A stretch of 64,000 nucleotides of DNA from positions 51,036-115,035 of the forward strand of contig CANRWP010000002.1 of NCBI GenBank assembly GCA_947643595.1, given 5' to 3'. Source of the DNA: an uncultured bacterium (lineage in GTDB: Bacteria; Bacillota; Clostridia; Lachnospirales; Lachnospiraceae). Below the pieces are notes generated by a model. That model ran no database searches and had not been told where the DNA came from. It saw only the letters and a list, made by a program, of their open reading frames with translations. Positions 50,473 to 61,345 of the stretch are shown one piece after another (the stretch's first letter is position 1; the number at the start of each line of letters is the position of its first letter). A program made the translations under genes and the position numbers.

Positions 50473-51579
50473 CTATGAGACTGTCGTAAAGTTGACCGGC
50501 AGGATCATATAGACATAGCTGTCCTCAGAATCTTTGATAAAGCAGGGAGCTTTCGGATTGACAAGATAAATATCCACTTCCTCCTCATCGATAACCCGCA
50601 GAGCATCAATCAAAAACTTCGGATTAAAACCGATCATCAGATCCTTACCATTCTTGCTGATATCGATCTCCTCCCGCATGCTGCCCAGCGTAGAATTAAT
50701 TTTTAACTCCATATTTTCATCTGTGATATTGATGATGATAGGTTTCTTATCCCCCTCTTTCACAAGAACGGTAGCCCGCCCGATGCCGTCGAGGAATTTC
50801 CGCTTATTCACTGTCACTTTCGTCTCATAATCTGAGGAAAGCATCTGATCGATATTAAAATAGTCGCCCTCTATCAATCTGGAAACCACAGTCGTATTAT
50901 CAAACTCAAACACGATATGTTTATTCGTAAAGAAAATAACCACATCTTTGTCCGTTTCACCCGGCAATATCTTACTTATCTCATTCAATGTCTTTCCCGG
51001 GACAACCACCTTTTTCCTTGGATAGGCATTTTTCAGGTAAACTTTTCTGATGGAAATACGATGGCCATCCAGAGAAGCGACTCTGAGTTTATCTTCGTTG
51101 ATCTCAAACAGCTCACCTGTCATCAGTTTGTTCGTGTCGTTGTCAGCGATCGAAAAGAGCGTCTGGCGGATCAGCTCACGCAGCGTAAACTGAGATAAGA
51201 TAATGGAATCCAGTTTTTCAATACCCGGAAGATTGGAAAAATCTTCTCCCGATTTTCCAACGATCTTATAATTTGCCTTCTCACATCTCAATATTGTCTC
51301 ATAGGAAGAATTTGTTTCTATTGTAATTTCGTCGCCGGTAAAACTTCGTACAATATCGAGAAACGTCTTGGCGTCCAACGCAACTGTTCCCGGTTCAATA
51401 ATATCGCCTTCCACTATCGTCTCAATCCCAAGTTCCATATCGTTCGCTGTCAATCTTATCTCTTTGGAGGCATTCACCAGAATGCACTGCAAAATAGACA
51501 TCGTCGTTTTATTTGGGACAGCTTTTGACACTGTCTGAACACCGTTTAAAAGATTTGATTTGGAACATACTAATTTCAT
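50473..51579 (-). CDS. dnaN: DNA polymerase III beta clamp
   Basis: MKLVCSKSNLLNGVQTVSKAVPNKTTMSILQCILVNASKEIRLTANDMELGIE; C-terminal YMILPV. Confidence 0.97.
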   Translation of the reverse strand: MKLVCSKSNLLNGVQTVSKAVPNKTTMSILQCILVNASKEIRLTANDMELGIETIVEGDIIEPGTVALDAKTFLDIVRSFTGDEITIETNSSYETILRCEKANYKIVGKSGEDFSNLPGIEKLDSIILSQFTLRELIRQTLFSIADNDTNKLMTGELFEINEDKLRVASLDGHRISIRKVYLKNAYPRKKVVVPGKTLNEISKILPGETDKDVVIFFTNKHIVFEFDNTTVVSRLIEGDYFNIDQMLSSDYETKVTVNKRKFLDGIGRATVLVKEGDKKPIIINITDENMELKINSTLGSMREEIDISKNGKDLMIGFNPKFLIDALRVIDEEEVDIYLVNPKAPCFIKDSEDSYVYMILPVNFTTVS

Positions 51580-51746
51580 CTGTGCATAATCCTTTCTTTT
51601 GAATTTCGTGTTATGTGGTTATCTGGTCGTCTGACAATAACTATATATATACAATGAATTTCATAATACATCTTAGTAAAGGATGTTGAAATGTTCATAA
51701 GTCAAAAATGTTGCGTTGATAAGCCTTAAAAGGAAAAGAATAAACC

Positions 51747-51856
51747 CATGGATAACGACGGAAAAACTTTGGATAAACTGCCTGTTATACACTTTTTCTT
51801 TTTCTGATGCCAAAACTTTTTAGATAACTTAACGATGAATTTTTAAGTTGTACACA
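51747..51856. promoter_or_regulatory. Secondary cluster of degenerate DnaA boxes in the dnaA-dnaN gap
   Basis: catggataa (51747-51755), tttggataa (51768-51776), ttatacact (51785-51793), ttgtacaca (51848-51856): 1-2 mismatches to TTATNCACA or its reverse complement. Confidence 0.45.
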
Positions 51857-51883
51857 GGGGATGTCTATAAAATTGTGGAAATA

Positions 51884-53266
51884 TCAGGAGGGGCTTAAAA
51901 TGTTTTTTATGATGTTGATCCTGTTTTTCAGCTCCTCATTGTATTCTATTTCCTCTTCTATCTTTTTGATGCCGTGGATGATCGTAGTGTGATCTTTTTT
52001 TCCGATGGTTTTTGCTATACTGGTGAGCGGAGTATCTATCAGTTCTCTGCAAAGGTACATGTAGACCTGTCTCGGCATGACAAACTCAGCGTTTCTTTTT
52101 TTAGATCGGATATCATCAGGTGAAACTTCAAAATGTTCCGCTACAATATTGATGATGAGATCTGTTGTGATCTCTTTTGATGCGGAGGGATATATAATAT
52201 CCTTCAGGGCATCTTTTGCATGATCCATGGTCAGCTCATCGAGAGGTATTTTGTTGATCTTGGAGAAAGCGATTATCTTGTTGAAAGCTCCCTCCAGTTC
52301 TCTGATATTTGACTGGATATTGTTGGCGATGTATTCAAAGATAGCGTTGTCTATCTTTCTTTCATAAATCTCGGCATTCTTGCGCAGAATTGCCACTTTT
52401 GTCTCGTAATCGGGGGACTGGATGTCCGCGATGAGCCCCCACTCAAAACGGGATCGGAAACGCTCCTCCAGGGTTTCCATTTCTTTCGGAGGTTTATCGG
52501 AGGAGAGCACAATCTGTTTACCGGCTCCGTGGAGCACATTGAAAGTGTGAAAAAATTCTTCCTGGGTGCTCTCTTTTCCGATGATGAACTGTACATCGTC
52601 GATCATCAGTACATCGACAGTTCTGTATTTTTCCCTCAGTTTTGTCATCGTTGCGGCGTTGCCGCTTCGGATGGATTCGATCACTTCGTTTGTAAATTGT
52701 TCTGAAGTGACGTAGAGAACTTTCATTTCGGAATTCTGTTCCAGTATGAACCGACCGATGGAATGCATCAGGTGGGTTTTGCCGAGTCCGGCGCCGCCGT
52801 AGATAAACAGCGGATTGTATGCGCCGCCCGGGGTTTCCGCGACAGCAAGTGCTGCGGAATGTGCGAACTTATTGTTGTTTCCCACGACAAATGTGTCGAA
52901 TGTATATTTCGGATTTAAATTTGCTCTGTCATAGATAATATTGTAGGTGGACAGTTTGCTCTTATCCTTTTTATCGTTTTCATCTTCAATATCTTTTTCC
53001 AGTATAAAAGAGACGGTATAGTTTTTATCCATCATCTCCGTGATCGTAACCTGGAAAAAACTTGTGTATTTATTGGAGATGTAGTTGATGGCGTGGGCCT
53101 GGTCTATCGGAATAATGATAAGTACATTATCGCCGTCCACTTTATAAAATTTCAGGGGTTCTATCCATGTGGAATAGGAGATATTGGATAATTCATATTC
53201 TTTTCTTATTGTTTCTTTAATTAAATTCCATTTTTCACGGATGGGATCCGATAAAATACTTTCCAT
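51884..53266 (-). CDS. dnaA: Chromosomal replication initiator DnaA
   Basis: NPLFIYGGAGLGKTHLMHSIGRFI; DVLMIDDVQFIIGKESTQEEFFHTFN; KKDHTTIIHGIKKIEEE. Confidence 0.98.
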   Translation of the reverse strand: MESILSDPIREKWNLIKETIRKEYELSNISYSTWIEPLKFYKVDGDNVLIIIPIDQAHAINYISNKYTSFFQVTITEMMDKNYTVSFILEKDIEDENDKKDKSKLSTYNIIYDRANLNPKYTFDTFVVGNNNKFAHSAALAVAETPGGAYNPLFIYGGAGLGKTHLMHSIGRFILEQNSEMKVLYVTSEQFTNEVIESIRSGNAATMTKLREKYRTVDVLMIDDVQFIIGKESTQEEFFHTFNVLHGAGKQIVLSSDKPPKEMETLEERFRSRFEWGLIADIQSPDYETKVAILRKNAEIYERKIDNAIFEYIANNIQSNIRELEGAFNKIIAFSKINKIPLDELTMDHAKDALKDIIYPSASKEITTDLIINIVAEHFEVSPDDIRSKKRNAEFVMPRQVYMYLCRELIDTPLTSIAKTIGKKDHTTIIHGIKKIEEEIEYNEELKNRINIIKNILSPS

Positions 53267-53313
53267 TATTATCCCCGTTTCTGTGTCTGCTTTTTAAAAG
53301 AGCGTTGAGCTCT

Positions 53314-53342
53314 ATTATAATATAAAACAGTCGTTTTTTCAA
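53314..53342 (-). promoter_or_regulatory. dnaA promoter
   Basis: Minus strand TTGAAA (53342-53337), 17-nt spacer, TATAAT (53319-53314). Confidence 0.65.
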
Positions 53343-53347
53343 ATTAT

Positions 53348-53564
53348 TTATACACATTTTATTGTAGCACAAAAGATTTGAAAGTAGCAATGTGTTTGTG
53401 GATAAGTCGGTCTAAATAAAGAGATATTTTGTAATAATAGGGATAAATAGTGCGAAAAGTATGAATTAATTATAAAAAAGAGTATGGAAAAGATAATTTT
53501 AATAATATTATCCACAACTTATCCACATTTTGTGGATATATTTATATAAAATGAGTTATCCACA
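53348..53564. promoter_or_regulatory. oriC: Chromosomal origin (oriC) with DnaA boxes and AT-rich unwinding region
   Basis: TTATACACA 53348-53356; TGTGGATAA 53397-53405; TTATCCACA 53508-53516, 53519-53527, 53556-53564; near-match TGTGGATAT 53531-53539; AT-rich tract 53430-53510; at the strand-switch point of the gene order. Confidence 0.9.
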
Positions 53565-53580
53565 TTTTCAAATAATCATC

Positions 53581-53609
53581 TTGACGAAAAAGGTAATTAC
53601 TTATATAAT
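53581..53609 (+). promoter_or_regulatory. rpmH operon promoter
   Basis: TTGACG, 17-nt spacer, TATAAT. Confidence 0.75.
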
Positions 53610-53711
53610 GAAAAACGATATTTTCCACGGACAGCCGCTTTTTATGCGGTAATGCGAGCAGAAAGCAAATTGTTTGAATATTTATTATTTTGATAAGGAG
53701 GTGTATAGAAT

Positions 53712-53846
53712 ATGAAAATGACATTTCAACCGAAAAAAAGACAGAGATCTAAAGTTCATGGCTTTAGAGCGAGAATGAGCACTCCGGGCGGAAGAAAGGT
53801 TTTGGCTGCCAGAAGGAGAAAAGGAAGAAAAAGATTATCTGCATAA
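53712..53846 (+). CDS. rpmH: 50S ribosomal protein L34
   Basis: 44-aa ORF below the track's size cutoff: [46 protein letters not shown] aaggagg upstream. Confidence 0.98.
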   Translation: MKMTFQPKKRQRSKVHGFRARMSTPGGRKVLAARRRKGRKRLSA

Positions 53847-53918
53847 GGTATTTACATGGGCCACAAAATGGATTTGTGGCCTGTTTCTTTAAAACAAAGT
53901 TGGAAATGGTAAATAATA

Positions 53919-54257
53919 ATGGAATTTTCGACATCATTAAAGAAAAATGAAGACTTCCGGTATGTTTATAGAAATGGAAAAGTGAAAGCGAATCGTTATC
54001 TCGTTATGTATGTTGTGGAAAATAATCAGACTATAAACAGACTGGGCATTTCTGCCAGTAAAAAGATAGGGAACAGCGTGGTAAGGCATCATTTTTACAG
54101 ACTGGTAAGAGAAAGTTATCGACTACATGAAAAAATATTTAATAGTGGTTTAGATATTGTAGTCGTTGCAAAAAAGAGTGCGGCCGATGTAGGTTTTAAG
54201 GAGATCGAGAGCGCACTGTTACATCTTGGAAAGCTGCATCATATATGTAAAGTTTAA
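53919..54257 (+). CDS. rnpA: Ribonuclease P protein component
   Basis: LKKNEDFRYVYRNGKVKANRYLVMYVVEN...RLGISASKKIGNSVVRHHFYRLVRESYRLHE. Confidence 0.95.
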   Translation: MEFSTSLKKNEDFRYVYRNGKVKANRYLVMYVVENNQTINRLGISASKKIGNSVVRHHFYRLVRESYRLHEKIFNSGLDIVVVAKKSAADVGFKEIESALLHLGKLHHICKV

Positions 54258-54287
54258 GAGGAAAGGTGCAGAAAAATCGTTATTACT

Positions 54288-54497
54288 ATGAAAAGTATTA
54301 TGATTTGGCTAATAAAAATTTATAGAAAATATTTATCTCCTCTGAAGAGTACAAGATGCCCTTATTTTCCCACCTGTTCGGAATATGGTCTTGAGGCGGT
54401 GGAAAAGTACGGCGTGTTTAAAGGGGGGATGCTGGCTTTATGGAGAATTTTGAGATGTAATCCTTTTTCCAAGGGAGGATATGATCCGGTTCCATGA
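54288..54497 (+). CDS. yidD: Membrane protein insertion efficiency factor YidD
   Basis: [64 protein letters not shown]. Confidence 0.95.
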   Translation: MKSIMIWLIKIYRKYLSPLKSTRCPYFPTCSEYGLEAVEKYGVFKGGMLALWRILRCNPFSKGGYDPVP

Positions 54498-54527
54498 CGC
54501 GTAAAGCCGGAAAAATGAGGAGGCTAA

Positions 54528-55820
54528 ATGTCTAATATTTTATTAACACAATATCAGGGTATGTTTATAGGTCCGATTGCGAAAATACTCGGTTATCTGA
54601 TGGAAGGCATATTTTATGTGCTGGATATGATAGGAATTCATAATTCCGGCCTTTCCATCATCTTGTTTACCATTGTCATTTATCTGTGTTTGACGCCGCT
54701 CACCTATAAGCAGCAGAAGTTTTCTAAACTTCAGGCAAAGATGAGCCCTGAAATTCAGGCCATTCAGGCAAAGTACAAAAATAAAAAAGATAATGATTCC
54801 ATGATGGCTATGAATCAGGAGACGCAGGCGGTTTATGCCAAGTACGGTGTCTCCGCTTCGGGAAGCTGTATTCAGCTTATTATCCAGATGCCTATTCTGC
54901 TCGCTTTGTACCGTGTCATAAATGTGATTCCCGCTTATGTTGCATCGGTAAAAGAAGTATTTTTTCCCTTTGTGGACAAACTGATCGCTCAGAAAGGCAG
55001 CGCGGAGTTTATTCAGAATTTTGCAAATGCGGGTATGTACGCAAAGCAGTTTGAAAATGAGAATTTTATCGGCGGTGTGACGAGTTATATTCAGAATACT
55101 TATATCGATGTGCTAAACAGAGCGAGTACGGCGGACTGGCTCAGCTTAAAGACGCAGTATCCGTCCCTCTCCTCCGATGTGGATATGACTCTGTCTGCTC
55201 TCGACAGGTACAATAACTTTTTGGGTTTGAATATATCGAACTCTCCTTCCTTTATTATTAAGGATGCTTTTTCAAACGGCGCCTATCTTCTCGTGATCGG
55301 TGCAATACTGATCCCTGTTCTGGCAGCTGCCACACAGTGGATCAATACAAAGCTGATGCCGACACAGGCGAACAGCGGAAATGAACAGGCTGATCAGATG
55401 GCCGCTCAGATGAAGATGATGAATACGATGATGCCGCTGATGTCCGCGGTTTTCTGTTTCACGCTCCCTGCAGGTATGGGTATCTACTGGATAGCCGGTG
55501 CGGTGATCCGAAGCATTCAGCAGGTTATTCTCAATAAGCATATTGATAAGATGGATATCAATGCCGTGATTGAGAAGAACAAAGATAAAGCGGCAAAGAA
55601 GATGGAGAAGAAAAAAGTCCAGACAGAGAAAATGCAGCAGTATGCAAACATAAACACTAGAAGTATCAATGTGAATAAGACTTCGGGAATCAGTGAAGAA
55701 GAGAGAGAAGCCGCATTGAAAAAGGCAAACGAGTATTACAATAAAAATGCGAAACCCGGTTCCATGGCGGCAAAGGCTAATATGGTGAGGGAATACAATG
55801 AAAAGAATACCAGAAAATAA
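54528..55820 (+). CDS. yidC: YidC/Oxa1 membrane protein insertase
   Basis: GLSIILFTIVIYLCLTPLTYKQQKFSKLQAKMSPEIQAIQAKYKNKKD; MPILLALYRVI; lysine-rich C-terminal tail. Confidence 0.95.
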   Translation: MSNILLTQYQGMFIGPIAKILGYLMEGIFYVLDMIGIHNSGLSIILFTIVIYLCLTPLTYKQQKFSKLQAKMSPEIQAIQAKYKNKKDNDSMMAMNQETQAVYAKYGVSASGSCIQLIIQMPILLALYRVINVIPAYVASVKEVFFPFVDKLIAQKGSAEFIQNFANAGMYAKQFENENFIGGVTSYIQNTYIDVLNRASTADWLSLKTQYPSLSSDVDMTLSALDRYNNFLGLNISNSPSFIIKDAFSNGAYLLVIGAILIPVLAAATQWINTKLMPTQANSGNEQADQMAAQMKMMNTMMPLMSAVFCFTLPAGMGIYWIAGAVIRSIQQVILNKHIDKMDINAVIEKNKDKAAKKMEKKKVQTEKMQQYANINTRSINVNKTSGISEEEREAALKKANEYYNKNAKPGSMAAKANMVREYNEKNTRK

Positions 55821-55838
55821 TTGTTGGGGGAATAAGAA

Positions 55839-56468
55839 ATGGAATTTGTTGAATTTTCTGCAAAGACAGTGAATGATGCTATTATTGAAGCCTGTCAGAA
55901 ATTTACGGTAGCGAGCGATAAGCTGGAATATGAAGTGCTGGAGGAAGGTTCCTCAGGATTTTTGGGTATCGGTTCAAAGCCTGCTGTCATCAGAGCGAGA
56001 GTAAAATCTTCTGTGGCGGATACGGCGAAGGAATTTTTAAACAGTGTATTTGAAGCGATGAATATGATTGTTGTCTCCGATGTGAAATACGATGAGGACG
56101 AGAGAACGATGGATATCGAATTGAGCGGTGACGAGATGGGAGTCCTGATCGGAAAGAGAGGACAGACTCTGGATTCTCTGCAGTATCTGGTATCTCTTGT
56201 CGTAAATAAGGATACGGAGGATTATATCAGAGTCAAGGTGGATACCGAGAATTACAGACAGAGAAGAAAAGAGACTCTGGAAAATCTCGCCAAGAATATT
56301 TCTTTTAAAGTAAAGAGAACAAAGAGAGCGGTTTCTCTCGAGCCGATGAATCCCTATGAGAGAAGAATTATCCATTCTGCTCTTCAGAATGACAAATATG
56401 TTACTACACACAGTGAAGGGAATGATCCTTACAGACATGTGGTTGTGACGATTAAGAGAGAGAGATAA
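55839..56468 (+). CDS. jag: Jag/KhpB RNA-binding protein (Jag-N, KH, R3H)
   Basis: MEFVEFSAKTVNDAIIEACQKF...GSSGFLGIGSKPAVIRAR; GVLIGKRGQTLDSLQYLVSLVVNK; EPMNPYERRIIHSALQNDKYVTTHSEGNDPYRHVVVTIK. Confidence 0.95.
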   Translation: MEFVEFSAKTVNDAIIEACQKFTVASDKLEYEVLEEGSSGFLGIGSKPAVIRARVKSSVADTAKEFLNSVFEAMNMIVVSDVKYDEDERTMDIELSGDEMGVLIGKRGQTLDSLQYLVSLVVNKDTEDYIRVKVDTENYRQRRKETLENLAKNISFKVKRTKRAVSLEPMNPYERRIIHSALQNDKYVTTHSEGNDPYRHVVVTIKRER

Positions 56469-56491
56469 ATTTAATTTAAGATGCTATGATA

Positions 56492-56529
56492 AAAATATCC
56501 CTGCGGTAAATTTGCTTCAGGGATATTTT
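56492..56529 (+). terminator. Intrinsic terminator/attenuator between jag and mnmE
   Basis: AAAATATCCCTG - 14 nt - CAGGGATATTTT. Confidence 0.7.
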
Positions 56530-56545
56530 CGATATGAGGATCGTT

Positions 56546-57934
56546 ATGAAGACAGATACGATTGCGGCGATTTCCACCGCTTACTCCGAATCGGGGATAG
56601 GAATTATCCGGATCAGCGGGGAAGAAGCTTTTAAAATTGCGGACAATATATTTTGTGGCAAAAAAGAAAATTTTTCTTTGGAAAATGCGAAGACATATAC
56701 GATGCATTATGGTTTCATTGTGGATAATGGGATAGTGATCGATGAGGTACTGGTTTCCGTCATGCGGGCTCCGGGGAGTTATACTGCGGAAAATGTGGTG
56801 GAGATCAACTGTCATGGCGGTATTCTTATCTTACAGAAAATTATGAACCTGGTGATCAGAAACGGAGCCAGAGTGGCTGAACCGGGAGAATTTACAAAGA
56901 GAGCTTTTTTGAATGGACGTATGGATCTGTCGGAGGCGGAAGCCGTGATGGACCTGATTAAATCAAAAAATGAATTTGCACTGCAGGCTTCTGTAAATCA
57001 GTTGAAAGGTTCTGTCTCTTCTGTTATAAAAGAATTGAGGAGTAAAATTATCTATGAGATCGCCTTTATTGAGTCCGCCCTGGATGATCCGGAAAATTAT
57101 GATACGGATGGTTACGGGGAAAAGCTTTTTGGTATTTTGGAGGAGATCGAAGAGAAGGTGGAAGATCTGATAAGCCATGCGGATGACGGAAGAATTTTGA
57201 AGGAGGGCATTCGCACTGTTATTATTGGAAAACCAAATGCGGGAAAATCTTCTTTTTTGAATGAATTGATTGGAGAGGAGAGAGCTATCGTCACAGATAT
57301 TGCCGGGACGACTAGAGATGTCCTGGAAGAGAATATAAAACTCGGCGGAATCAGTCTGCATATAATAGATACGGCGGGGATCCGAAAGACGGAGGATACC
57401 GTGGAGAAAATCGGCGTGGAGAGGGCGAGAAAACATGCGAAGGAAGCCGACCTGATTATTTATATTGTGGATTCTTCCGTGGATCTGGATGAGAGCGATG
57501 AGGAGATTCTGGAAATTCTGCGGGATAAGCATTTTATTGTGCTTCTCAATAAATCTGATCTGGATATGGCTGTGACAGAGAGGGATATAAAAGAGAAACT
57601 GCATGGTTTTTCAGATTTTGAGATGATGAGAATATCTGCTTTAAAACACAGGGGAATAGAGGAGTTTGAGGAAGCGGTTAAAAGACTGTTTTTCAGAGGA
57701 AAAGTTTCTTTTAACAGTGAAGTGATCATCACAAGTATGCGCCATAAGGAAGCTCTGCTTGAGACAGCGGAAAGTCTCTCCATGGTGAACAAAAGTATTA
57801 TGGCAGGTATGTCCGAAGACTTTTATTCGATTGATTTGATGAATGCGTACGCGGCGCTTGGAAAAATTATCGGGGAAGAGGTCGGAGATGACCTTGTGAA
57901 TGAGATATTTGAAAAATTTTGTATGGGTAAATAG
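56546..57934 (+). CDS. mnmE: tRNA modification GTPase MnmE
   Basis: [61 protein letters not shown]-terminal FEKFCMGK. Confidence 0.96.
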   Translation: MKTDTIAAISTAYSESGIGIIRISGEEAFKIADNIFCGKKENFSLENAKTYTMHYGFIVDNGIVIDEVLVSVMRAPGSYTAENVVEINCHGGILILQKIMNLVIRNGARVAEPGEFTKRAFLNGRMDLSEAEAVMDLIKSKNEFALQASVNQLKGSVSSVIKELRSKIIYEIAFIESALDDPENYDTDGYGEKLFGILEEIEEKVEDLISHADDGRILKEGIRTVIIGKPNAGKSSFLNELIGEERAIVTDIAGTTRDVLEENIKLGGISLHIIDTAGIRKTEDTVEKIGVERARKHAKEADLIIYIVDSSVDLDESDEEILEILRDKHFIVLLNKSDLDMAVTERDIKEKLHGFSDFEMMRISALKHRGIEEFEEAVKRLFFRGKVSFNSEVIITSMRHKEALLETAESLSMVNKSIMAGMSEDFYSIDLMNAYAALGKIIGEEVGDDLVNEIFEKFCMGK

Positions 57935-57945
57935 GAGAGAGAAAT

Positions 57946-59835
57946 ATGCCGGAGTTTAGGGAAAAAGCGGATGTCTGTGTGGTGGGCGCCGGTCACGCGG
58001 GATGTGAGGCGGCGCTCGCCTGTGCGAGGCTTGGATTTCGCACGGTCATTTTTACCGTCAATATAGAAAGCATAGCAATGATGCCATGCAATCCCCATAT
58101 AGGCGGATCCTCCAAGGGACATCTTGTGAGGGAAATAGATGCGCTCGGCGGGGAGATGGGAAAAAATATAGATAAGACGTTTTTGCAGTCAAAGATGTTG
58201 AATAAGTCCAAGGGACCTGCGGTACATTCTCTGCGCTGTCAGGCGGACAAGGCGGAGTACAGCCGTTCCATGAGAATGATACTGGAAAGTCAGGACAATC
58301 TGACGATCAAGCAGGCGGAGGTCTGTGATTTTTTACTGGATGAAGTTTCCGGTGAAAAGAAAATTGTCGGCGTCAAAATTCTGACAGGCGGTATCTATGA
58401 GTGTAAAGCGGTGATTTTATGTACGGGTACATATCTGAATGCGAGATGTCTCTGCGGAGAGGCTATCACTTATACAGGGCCTAACGGCATGCAGTCTTCG
58501 ACTCATCTCTCGAAAGCTTTGGAGAATGCCGGTATTAAACTCAGAAGATTTAAGACGGGAACTCCTGCAAGGATGGACAGGCGTTCCATCGACTTTTCGA
58601 AAATGGAAGAACAGTTTGGGGATGAGAGGGTGATTCCTTTTTCTTATGAGACGGATCCTGAGGATGTTCAGATAAAACAGGAATCGTGTTATCTCACCTA
58701 TACAAATGAAGAGACCCACGATATTATCAGGGCAAATTTGGACAGGTCTCCTATTTATGCGGGCGTGATAGAAGGGACAGGTCCGAGATACTGTCCGTCG
58801 ATTGAGGATAAGGTCGTGAAATTTTCCGATAAGAACAGACATCAGGTTTTTATTGAACCGGAAGGCAGATATACAAATGAGATGTATGTGGATGGTATGT
58901 CCTCGTCTCTGCCGGAGGATGTGCAGCTTGCCATGTACCGGACTGTGCCGGGTCTTGAGAATTGTAAGATAGTCAGAAATGCTTATGCGATAGAGTACGA
59001 TTGTATTGATCCGGGGCAGCTTCATCTGACTCTGGAGTTTAAGGAAATAAAAGGTCTTTTCAGCGCCGGTCAGTTTAACGGAAGCAGCGGTTACGAGGAA
59101 GCGGCTGCTCAGGGTCTGATGGCAGGCATCAATGCAGTGCGTGGAATTCAGGGGAAAGAGCAGATTGTTTTGGATCGCTCCCAGGCTTATATCGGTGTCC
59201 TGATTGATGATCTTGTCACAAAAGAAAACACGGAACCTTATAGGATGATGACTTCCCGAGCGGAGTACAGGTTGCTGCTGCGACAGGATAACGCGGATCT
59301 GAGACTTCGGAAAATAGGATATGAGACAGGATTGATTTCAAGAGAACAGTATGAGTATGTCTGTGAAAAGGAGAGACAGATCACACAGGAAATTGACAGA
59401 TTGAAAAACACGGTGATAGGTGCCTCCAGGGAAGTGCAGGAGTTTATGGTTTCCATGGGAAGTTCACCTTTGAGGACTGGGACCAGTCTTGCGGAAATCA
59501 TATGCAGACCGGAGTTTACTTATGAGGCAGTGGCTGCCATTGATAAAGAGCGAAGACCTCTCGAAGAGGCAGTGATAGAACAGATTAATATTTCCATAAA
59601 GTACGAGGGATATATCGAGAGACAGATCCGTCAGGTGGAACAGTTTAAAAAGTTGGAGAAACGTTTGATCCCTGAAGATATATGCTACGAAGATATTTCG
59701 GGAATCCGTATCGAGGCAAGACAGAAGCTTGCAAAGTACAGACCGGTATCGATCGGACAGGCTTCCAGGATATCCGGTGTTTCCCCGGCGGATATCTCTG
59801 TGCTTTTGGTCTATATTTCTTCTAAGATGAAATAG
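57946..59835 (+). CDS. mnmG: tRNA uridine-5-carboxymethylaminomethyl modification enzyme MnmG
   Basis: [77 protein letters not shown]. Confidence 0.97.
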   Translation: MPEFREKADVCVVGAGHAGCEAALACARLGFRTVIFTVNIESIAMMPCNPHIGGSSKGHLVREIDALGGEMGKNIDKTFLQSKMLNKSKGPAVHSLRCQADKAEYSRSMRMILESQDNLTIKQAEVCDFLLDEVSGEKKIVGVKILTGGIYECKAVILCTGTYLNARCLCGEAITYTGPNGMQSSTHLSKALENAGIKLRRFKTGTPARMDRRSIDFSKMEEQFGDERVIPFSYETDPEDVQIKQESCYLTYTNEETHDIIRANLDRSPIYAGVIEGTGPRYCPSIEDKVVKFSDKNRHQVFIEPEGRYTNEMYVDGMSSSLPEDVQLAMYRTVPGLENCKIVRNAYAIEYDCIDPGQLHLTLEFKEIKGLFSAGQFNGSSGYEEAAAQGLMAGINAVRGIQGKEQIVLDRSQAYIGVLIDDLVTKENTEPYRMMTSRAEYRLLLRQDNADLRLRKIGYETGLISREQYEYVCEKERQITQEIDRLKNTVIGASREVQEFMVSMGSSPLRTGTSLAEIICRPEFTYEAVAAIDKERRPLEEAVIEQINISIKYEGYIERQIRQVEQFKKLEKRLIPEDICYEDISGIRIEARQKLAKYRPVSIGQASRISGVSPADISVLLVYISSKMK

Positions 59836-59851
59836 AAAGGTCAGTCTGATT

Positions 59852-60586
59852 ATGAGTTTGTACAGTGCGGATAATTTTATCGAAAAAAGTAAAATGTTGG
59901 GGATCGATCTGTCTGAGGAACAGATTGAAAAGTTTATGGATTACTATGAACTTTTGGTGGAGTGGAATTCTTTTATGAATTTGACTGCCATCACGGATTT
60001 TGAGGAAGTGGTGTTGAAACATTTCGTCGACAGTCTGGCGATTTATCAGATCGAAGTCTTCCGGAAAAATTTAAATTCATCTTTGATCGATGTGGGGACA
60101 GGAGCCGGATTTCCCGGAATTCCGTTGAAGATCATGTTTCCGGAACGGAGGATCACACTGTTGGATTCCTTAAATAAAAGAGTAAAGTTTTTAAATACAA
60201 TAATTGAAAAATTGGATATGAAGAATATAGAGGCAGTTCACGGCAGAGCGGAAGATTTTGCAAGGCAGAAGTCCCACAGAGAGCAATATCAGTTTTGTGT
60301 TTCGAGAGCGGTTGCCAATCTTTCCACTCTGTCGGAGCTTTGTATTCCCTTTGTGAGAGAAGGCGGTTATTTTATTTCTTATAAATCGGAGAAAGTGAGA
60401 GAGGAATTGTCCGCCGGGAAGAAGGCGATGGAGATACTCGGCGGGAAGATGGAGGATCAACTGGAGTATCAGCTTCCGGGTACGGATATGAAGAGAAGTC
60501 TGTTGATCGTTAAAAAAGAAAAAAGTACGCCGGTGAAATATCCGAGAAAGGCGGGGACACCTGCGAAAGAGCCGCTGCAAAATTAG
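59852..60586 (+). CDS. rsmG: 16S rRNA (guanine527-N7)-methyltransferase RsmG
   Basis: MNLTAITDFEEVVLKHFVDSLAIYQ; LIDVGTGAGFPGIPLKIMFPERRITLLDSLNKRVKFL. Confidence 0.95.
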   Translation: MSLYSADNFIEKSKMLGIDLSEEQIEKFMDYYELLVEWNSFMNLTAITDFEEVVLKHFVDSLAIYQIEVFRKNLNSSLIDVGTGAGFPGIPLKIMFPERRITLLDSLNKRVKFLNTIIEKLDMKNIEAVHGRAEDFARQKSHREQYQFCVSRAVANLSTLSELCIPFVREGGYFISYKSEKVREELSAGKKAMEILGGKMEDQLEYQLPGTDMKRSLLIVKKEKSTPVKYPRKAGTPAKEPLQN

Positions 60587-60598
60587 TGGAGGAGGAAA

Positions 60599-61345
60599 AT
60601 GATCGTGAATGAAATTGTAAAATCTTTGTACGACAGAAAATCGGTGAGGGTATTTGAGGAGCGTTCCATATCGGAGGAATGTAAAAAAGAAATTCTGATG
60701 GCAGCGCTGCAGGCGCCCAGTGCCGGGAATCAACAGCTTTATACTATTCTGGATATTACGGATCAGAATTTGAAGGACAGACTTGCGGTGAGTTGTGATA
60801 ACCAGCCTTTTATTGCGAAGGCGCCCATGGTACTTATTTTTTGTGCGGATATCTTAAAGTGGATTGATTTGTTTGAGGAGGGGGGATCTGCTCCGAGAAA
60901 GCCCGGATGCGGTGATCTGATTCTGGCGATCGATGACGCTTTGATCGCAGCGCAGAATGCAGTGGTCGCGGCGGAGAGCATGGGCATCGGTTCCTGCTAT
61001 ATCGGAGATATCATGGAACAGTGTGAACAGCACCGGGAGATGCTGCATCTTCCGGAGTATGTTTTTCCGGCGGCCATGTTGGTTTTCGGTTATCCGACCA
61101 GACAGCAGACGGAGAGAAAGAAACCGGAACGATGCAGACTGGAAGATATGGTGCAGGAAAATACCTACTGGAGAAGAGATGGACAGTCTCTTCGAATCAT
61201 GTTTGATAAAGAGACAAAGAATAAAAGTTTTGAGGAGTGGAGCCAGGCATTTTGCAAGAGAAAATACAATTCTGATTTTTCAAGAGAGATGAGTCGGTCG
61301 GTTCAGGAGTATATAAAAGATTATTTGGATGGGAGACAGGGATGA
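60599..61345 (+). CDS. Nitroreductase-family protein
   Basis: IVKSLYDRKSVRVFEERSISEECKKEILMAALQAPSAGNQQLYTILDI; AQNAVVAAESMGIGSCYIGDI. Confidence 0.88.
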   Translation: MIVNEIVKSLYDRKSVRVFEERSISEECKKEILMAALQAPSAGNQQLYTILDITDQNLKDRLAVSCDNQPFIAKAPMVLIFCADILKWIDLFEEGGSAPRKPGCGDLILAIDDALIAAQNAVVAAESMGIGSCYIGDIMEQCEQHREMLHLPEYVFPAAMLVFGYPTRQQTERKKPERCRLEDMVQENTYWRRDGQSLRIMFDKETKNKSFEEWSQAFCKRKYNSDFSREMSRSVQEYIKDYLDGRQG

